DNA of 64,000 nt. It comes from Flaveria trinervia (taxonomy: Eukaryota; Streptophyta; Magnoliopsida; Asterales; Asteraceae). Location: positions 67,106,896 to 67,170,895 of the forward strand of contig CM046456.1 in assembly GCA_025506515.1 (NCBI GenBank), written 5' to 3'. Position numbers and translations under genes: made by a program. The notes under the pieces were generated by a model. The model was given only the letters and a program-made list of their open reading frames with translations. It was not told the origin of the DNA and made no database searches. Shown here one piece after another: positions 59,390 to 64,000 of the stretch. Every line of letters begins with the position of its first letter. Within the stretch, counting starts at the first letter, position 1.

Positions 59390-60887
59390 TTGTAATCAAT
59401 CCTTCAAAACAAAAAGCTCCTTGACTCTGGCAATGATCTTGTTGTAGAAGTAAGACACAACAATCTTCTGATCATTATACCTGTAGTTGATCTTCATCTT
59501 GCTAAACTTCTTCAGAGTCTTAAAGCTTATCCCCAGAACATCTTCCTTTGTAGTGAGTGTGTGTAACACATTGTTGTTATTCACCACTTCTAGCTCATCT
59601 TGCTCTGAAAGTTTGAATTCTGTGAATTCATTAAAAGTTGTTCCCTTCAGTAGTCCAGCATTGAATCTTCTTCTTTGTAGGCTTTGGCATGTACTTTGTC
59701 AATCACTTGTATCACATGGACATGCAGGAACAAATCATTTTGTGCTTTTTCATCAGCCAGCTTGGGAAAGAATTTGTCATTAATGTATGAATTGTAGCTG
59801 GGATGAAGTAATTTGATTTCCACAGGATCAAAGATCCTGATCCGGTCAACTTTCTTGTTTTCAGCTTTTCTTATCAGGACCAACTCCTTTGTTTTCTCAA
59901 CATAACCCTATTCAGTTATAGGGTATGTGAATTGAGTCCCTTCAATGCATTTGATTGCTATTGTAGTTCTACTTTTTAGCCAACCCTCTTCAAGAATTCA
60001 TCATCTACAGATTCTGAGGCATTGGACTTGTATCTTTTAAGCCCTTTGATTCTCTTCCGATGCTCTACATCTTCTCTTTTAGCTTCTCTGAGGACATCAT
60101 CTTTAAATTTAGTCTTGAGTTTTCCCACTAGAGTTGAGAAGTCTCTTCCTCTAGGGTGAATTGGATAATTGCAGATGATCAGGCGTTGAAGATCTTTGAT
60201 GTCATTCTCTGGCAGAATCACCACTAAAAATACATCATGAAAGTATTCAACTCTTCAAGATGTTCTTTTAATAATAGCACAATCCCAGTCCGGATCATAT
60301 TTCCAAGCCATGATCCTGTTCTCTTCCACAGAACTGAGAGTTGTGAGGTGGTCTATTAGTTGTATCAGAGTGGATTTCTGTTCAGTTATCTCCCTCACTG
60401 TAGTGCCAAGTGGCCATAATTTGCTTGGTATTACTTCTCTTGGCTCTCTGATCAATTTGTCCTTCCTTTTATGCTGATCTTTAGATTCAATTGTTATAGG
60501 TTCAGCAGGAAGTTTGCTTTGTTGCTCATAAGATGGATGTGGAGCTTTAGTTCTGAATTTTACACCAGTATCCAGCTCAACTTTCATCACATGCTCCATC
60601 ATCCTTCTAAGTTCTCCTACTGACCTTCCCTTAAGCTCATGTGGTTTGTAGTTATGGCCTTGTAACCAGCAAGTCGTGTTGTATTTACTCAGCTTAGCTG
60701 TGTCACAATGTCCCAACTCCTTCTTTATCTTCTGGATGGATTGAAAGGTGCTGAAAGCTTCATAATCACAATTTGGAATCATAAAGCTTGCAAGCTCAAA
60801 CTCCTTCAATGTGTTCATCATCTCAAACATATTCATCCTTTCAACCATGTCATATGGAAATCCATGGTTGATCAGGGTCATAAACAT
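59390..60887 (-). pseudogene. ORF3 C-terminal domain, copia E, broken
   Basis: A 210-codon piece (60255-60887) ends VEENRIMAWKYDPDWDCAIIKR, matching SGRIIAWAYFEDLNVYVVKR of element C. Further pieces: DLQRLIICNYPIHPRGRDFSTLVGKL (60140-), VDRIRIFDPVEIKLL (about 59855-59810), which matches IRVFDPMWLTNL, and a last piece to about 59390. Frameshifts lie near 60250 and 59910. This shows that the ORF3 C-terminus is conserved across distant families. Confidence 0.65.
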
Positions 60888-62344
60888 AGCAAATCAGACC
60901 TCTCTTCCATGATGTTTTTTGATGTAAGAAGAACATCAGTCTTTGATTCTTCTTGAGCTTTGTCAGGTTCATCTTCAGTTAACTCTTTCCATTCAGCACC
61001 ACTGTCATCATCCTGGTGAGAGATAGACTTCACAGTAGATAAATCTACTAAAGGTGTGTGTTCAGGAGATGTGAGCTTTTGTTTCTTGGAAGAACTTTCA
61101 TCAGTTGTCATCTTCTTCTCTGCAGCACCAAGATACTTTCTCTTCTTGAGTACAGAATTAGCTCTTTTGATGCCTCAGTAGATTGTTTAGTTTGAACAGT
61201 TGAAACATCAACATTTGGCTCTAATGCACAGATCTTCATTTTTAGCTGCTCAATCTCTTCTTCTTTTCTTTTTATCACATTTGATTGAGCAGACAGAGTT
61301 ATTTGCTTGTTCAAGCTCCATCATCATCCTTTCTTTTTCTTCCTTTTCAGTTTCTGCTGACTCTTTAAGCTCAGACTCCTTATCAAGTAGAGCATCAATG
61401 ACTTCATTGTTGCTGAAGTCACATTGAGCATCTTCTCTCATCCTTTTTATTCTAGCTTCTTGTTTCATCAGCTCTTCATCCTTTTCTCTGATCACTCCCT
61501 TCTGCTCCTGTATTCTTTGCTTTCTTTTGTTTGATTTCAGCACTAGCTTGTTGTACTCAACAACCAGATAACTCTTGCTGAGAAGGATATCATTATCACT
61601 TAGATCATCTTCAATGTATGCAATCACATCGACTTAGTTTTCCTCTTCTTCTCTTTCCTCGTGTTAAGAAGCAATCTCATCATCTGTTACTTCTTTATGT
61701 GCTACACTTGCTGAGTTTGAACTGGCATCAATAGCTTGATCTTTCGGTTCTTGATGTGGTTTTTGTTGTTGTTGATGGTCAATGATAGGAGATACTGCTT
61801 TAGTTTCATTTGAGGGTACAGGGGATTCAATTTTGGATAATGACAGTTGAACTGTACTTGCTTGTGAGGCTAACTCTATCTCCCCAGTGTAAATGCTCTT
61901 AGTGGCTGAATTTTCTAGATTTGGAGGTTGTTGATAAAGTTGCATTTGAAGCTGATTTGGTGATTGGGGTTGGATGGGAGAGATTAGTTCTGTGTTTTGG
62001 CTCGCTGGAGATTGTGGTTGGGATGTTTGTTGTTGATTTGGTGATTGATGGTGGATTGGAGAGATTGGTTCTGTGTTTTGGCTGGCTGGAGATTGTGGTT
62101 GGGATGTTTGTTGTTGATTTGGTGATTGATGGTGGATTGGAGAGATTGGTTCAGTGTTTTGGCTTTTGAGGTTGATGATGTATGGGTGATATAACAGGTG
62201 AATGAGTGTCTTAAACCGAATTGGCTGGAGAGTCCTCATGTCGATCTTCCCACACAAGCTCTTGAGGAATATTGCAGTAGCATCAACCACATGTGCAAAC
62301 ATGTCCATGTCACCTCCTTCATATTTCCCAGAAATTTTGTTCAA
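60888..62344 (-). pseudogene. ORF3 middle: Gln/Pro repeat and coiled coil, copia E
   Basis: 61664-62344 carries about 2.6 copies of an 81-bp (27-residue) repeat at 61957-62170 (SQNTEPISPIHHQSPNQQQ core). It is followed by a Lys/Glu coiled coil (61250-61627), a second short coil (61108-61314) and an acidic Ser/Asp piece (60888-61111). The order low-complexity, coiled coil, acidic resembles element C. Confidence 0.65.
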
Positions 62345-63023
62345 AACAGATCTGCCAAGGTGTGCTTGAACAACACACCACCATCCACAGAAGTTCCAGG
62401 CAGATTCGCATTGATGATTAGTTGAAGAAACATTGGAAACATATACATCTTATCAGCCTTCTGCACTTTAATGTGATCACATAGGCAGTTGAAGATGTAC
62501 TTTGAGTAATTGTAGGTTCTTCTCTCAAAAATACCAATGATACCAGAAGAGATATGTCTTGAAAATCTATCAAGGCCAGATTTTCTATTTGAAATGCACT
62601 TCAGATATGTGTGATAGAGGAATCTGTATGGCTTATAGAGTCTTCCTTCTTGATTTCTCCCTTTTCAAAATCACCATCATACCCCATCATGAGAAAAACT
62701 TTCTCTATGTATTCATTTTCGAACACATCAGGGTGTCCGGCTTCAACATCTCCCAACTCAAGAACCCTTCTTATTGTTTGTTCATCGATTCTCAGCCTTC
62801 GATTTTTAACATAAGCAACAATAACTTCACCATCTTCTTCTACGTATGCAGAGTTCCAGAAATCAGTAGTATGTGATCGATAAATCACAGGCTCTGCTGA
62901 TAAGGCATAGGATAGTCTTGATCTTCTTAGATATCTAATTATTTCTTGACACCCTTCTGAAACAGGATCGTCAGGGTTTAAGAAGGCACACACATTATGT
63001 TCTCTCACAAATCGAGTATTCAT
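62345..63023 (-). pseudogene. ORF3 N-terminal domain, copia E
   Basis: ATG at 63023 directly after a splice acceptor. MNTRFVREHNVCAFLNPDD and RYLRRSRLSYALS match element C. FWNSAYVEEDGE, VKNRRLRIDEQTIRRVLELGD and ENEYIEKVFLMMGYDG follow to 62650. After frameshifts, NYSKYIFNCLCDHIK (about 62515) and MFPMFLQLIINANLPG (about 62440-62393) match FSKMIFTYLVENI and MYPSFMQMIIDQKLP of C. Confidence 0.72.
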
Positions 63024-63138
63024 CTAATCATAAAAAGAAGATTTCGTTAGAATCACATTATTGATACGAGAATACGAACAGTTGTAAGATAAAACACGAA
63101 TCAAGCAGTTCATTCTTGAATATTACGACATGTTTTAC
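63024..63138 (-). other. Predicted ORF3 5'-UTR intron, copia E
   Basis: Donor TTATTAAG|GTAAAAC at 63139/63138 and acceptor CTTCTTTTTATGATTAG at 63024, touching the ATG. 115 nt, T-rich. Confidence 0.65.
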
Positions 63139-63304
63139 CTTAATAACAGCAGATCAGGAACACATATATATGTTTGTTTAATGTTTTGATGTGGTAAAAT
63201 TTTAAATGCTATGGAAGGGGGAAAAGTTTGTTGAGAGTGAGTTTTTCTAGATTTGAAAAGTGAGCTGAAAAACGAATAATGGATTTGAGAAGTCAAACCA
63301 CATC

Positions 63305-63311
63305 ATTTATA
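63305..63311 (-). promoter_or_regulatory. Internal TATA box driving ORF3, copia E
   Basis: Minus-strand TATAAAT in GAGAGTATAAATGATG. The noncoding exon would run from about 63278 to 63139. Words CCGTAGATGTTCTGCGGAAG (reversed, 63365-63385) lie just upstream. Confidence 0.6.
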
Positions 63312-63526
63312 CTCTCAGACACATTAATTTTATCTCATTAATCAAGTGGGACCCTCAATGTATTCTTCCGCAGAACATCTACGGATCAACAACATCTGTT
63401 GATGAACATTTAAAATTAAACTTACATTTTCACAGATTACCAAACTCTAAAATTAAATTACATTTGTTGATCTTTGTTCATATGTAGTTTACCAATCTAC
63501 GGATAAACATTTAAGTTTTCCACATT

Positions 63527-63676
63527 GTTGCTTCTGCTGATGCTTAATATAGCACTGTTGCTTCTGTTGATGCTTAAGATAGCACTGTTGCTTCTGCTGA
63601 TGCTTAAGATAACACTGTAGCTTCTGCTGATGCTTAAGATAGCACTGTAATTTATGCTGATGCTTAAGATAGCACA
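63527..63676. repeat. 30-bp tandem repeat, five units, upstream of the ORF3 promoter of E
   Basis: Units contain GCTTCTGCTGATGCTTAAGA. It lies about 215 bp upstream of the TATA box. The period equals that of the leader and LTR arrays of A and B although the sequence is unrelated. 63677-64000 has nothing recognised. Confidence 0.92.
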
Positions 63677-64000
63677 ATACAGAGAAATATTTTTGTATGT
63701 ATGGTCCAAGTCCATTAGTTAGAACCATTTATTGCTTTAGGACCTTGTTGACTTTGTATACATGGAAATTTAGCACAAGAAAGTTTAAAATGATTTTAAT
63801 AAAATTTTCATGTATCCAGAAGCTAAGATGATGTTCAAATCCAATTCCTTCAAATTGATAATGAGATAGACAATGCTGTTGATTGAAAAACTTAACTTCA
63901 TGTATTCTACTCCCTCTAAATTTGTGATTAATGGTGAAATTAAGCATTTATCATAAATTCTTTAAGAGGAATAATATAATTTTTAACTATATGATGATGA

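Larger units (their letters stand above)
58479..64000 (-). mobile_element. Copia element E: 3' LTR, ORF3 and spacer (runs off the window)
   Basis: Minus-strand 3' LTR (58479-59365), polypurine tract, an ORF3 homologous to those of A and C, then its intron, promoter and spacer. No pol is seen before 64000, so gag-pol should lie to the right. The pairing of LTR and ORF3 rests on adjacency and on the polypurine tract. Confidence 0.75.

Noticed and set aside
63489..63728. Protein with repeated CYLKHQQKQQ decapeptide
   Set aside because: Five 30-bp tandem units are open in two minus frames at once; the position upstream of the ORF3 TATA box is noncoding in A and C.
1..64000. Host genes between elements
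   Set aside because: No open frame outside the elements shows a recognisable domain, codon bias or plausible exon series.

Overview
The window is nuclear DNA of a flowering plant, most likely a eudicot. The lineage is inferred only from retrotransposon type; a daisy-family (Asteraceae) genome would fit. I found no convincing host gene. Almost everything recognisable is transposable-element DNA, much of it nested, on an AT-rich background. Five LTR elements carry most of the information.

Layout. (1) 1-2110: AT-rich, with an old gypsy-type LTR ending near 1474. (2) 2111-17262: copia element A (+), a very large Sirevirus-like element with LTRs of 651 and 1246 bp and target duplication CTAAA. 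It has gag, protease, integrase, RT/RNase H, then a long spacer and an extra gene (ORF3). A minus-strand solo gypsy LTR (11412-13432, duplication CTACA) sits in the spacer. (3) 17268-27370: a second old gypsy-type LTR, broken by gypsy element B (18119-25285, duplication CCAAT) and by another solo LTR (25475-26885). (4) 27742-28288: C-terminal fragment of a plant reverse-transcriptase-like family (-); 29258-29290: a probable Helitron 3' end. (5) 29367-43374: copia element C (+), a younger relative of A, duplication ATGTT, LTRs 733 and 713 bp. (6) 44165-51225: a hAT-like end, a TACA microsatellite and truncated copia element D (-), with a GC-rich MITE in its gag. (7) 51226-58478: AT-rich, with a gypsy-like remnant, a 740-bp ATT microsatellite and a decayed hAT transposase. 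(8) 58479-64000: the 3' LTR and ORF3 of copia element E (-), whose pol lies beyond the window.

Main observation. ORF3 in A, C and E appears to be its own transcription unit. Each ORF3 ATG directly follows, or lies 4 nt after, a splice acceptor. Upstream lie a consensus donor, a short noncoding exon and a TATA box. The same kind of short CpG-containing words is clustered next to the LTR TATA box and the internal TATA box. In A and C further words lie downstream of each promoter, in the gag leader and in the ORF3 intron. A and C share one word family (core CAGTCGCACGACTG). E has an unrelated word (TTCTTCCGTAGATG) in the same layout. The A/C word family also builds 30-bp arrays inside the LTRs of gypsy element B and its solo LTR, so two retrotransposon superfamilies share a cis-repeat. 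In the 3' LTR of A the word has expanded into a roughly 670-bp, 12-bp-period satellite touching the TATA box.

The polyproteins of A, B, D and E are broken by stops and frameshifts. C is best preserved. All functional statements are inferred from motifs read by eye; no database or alignment was run.
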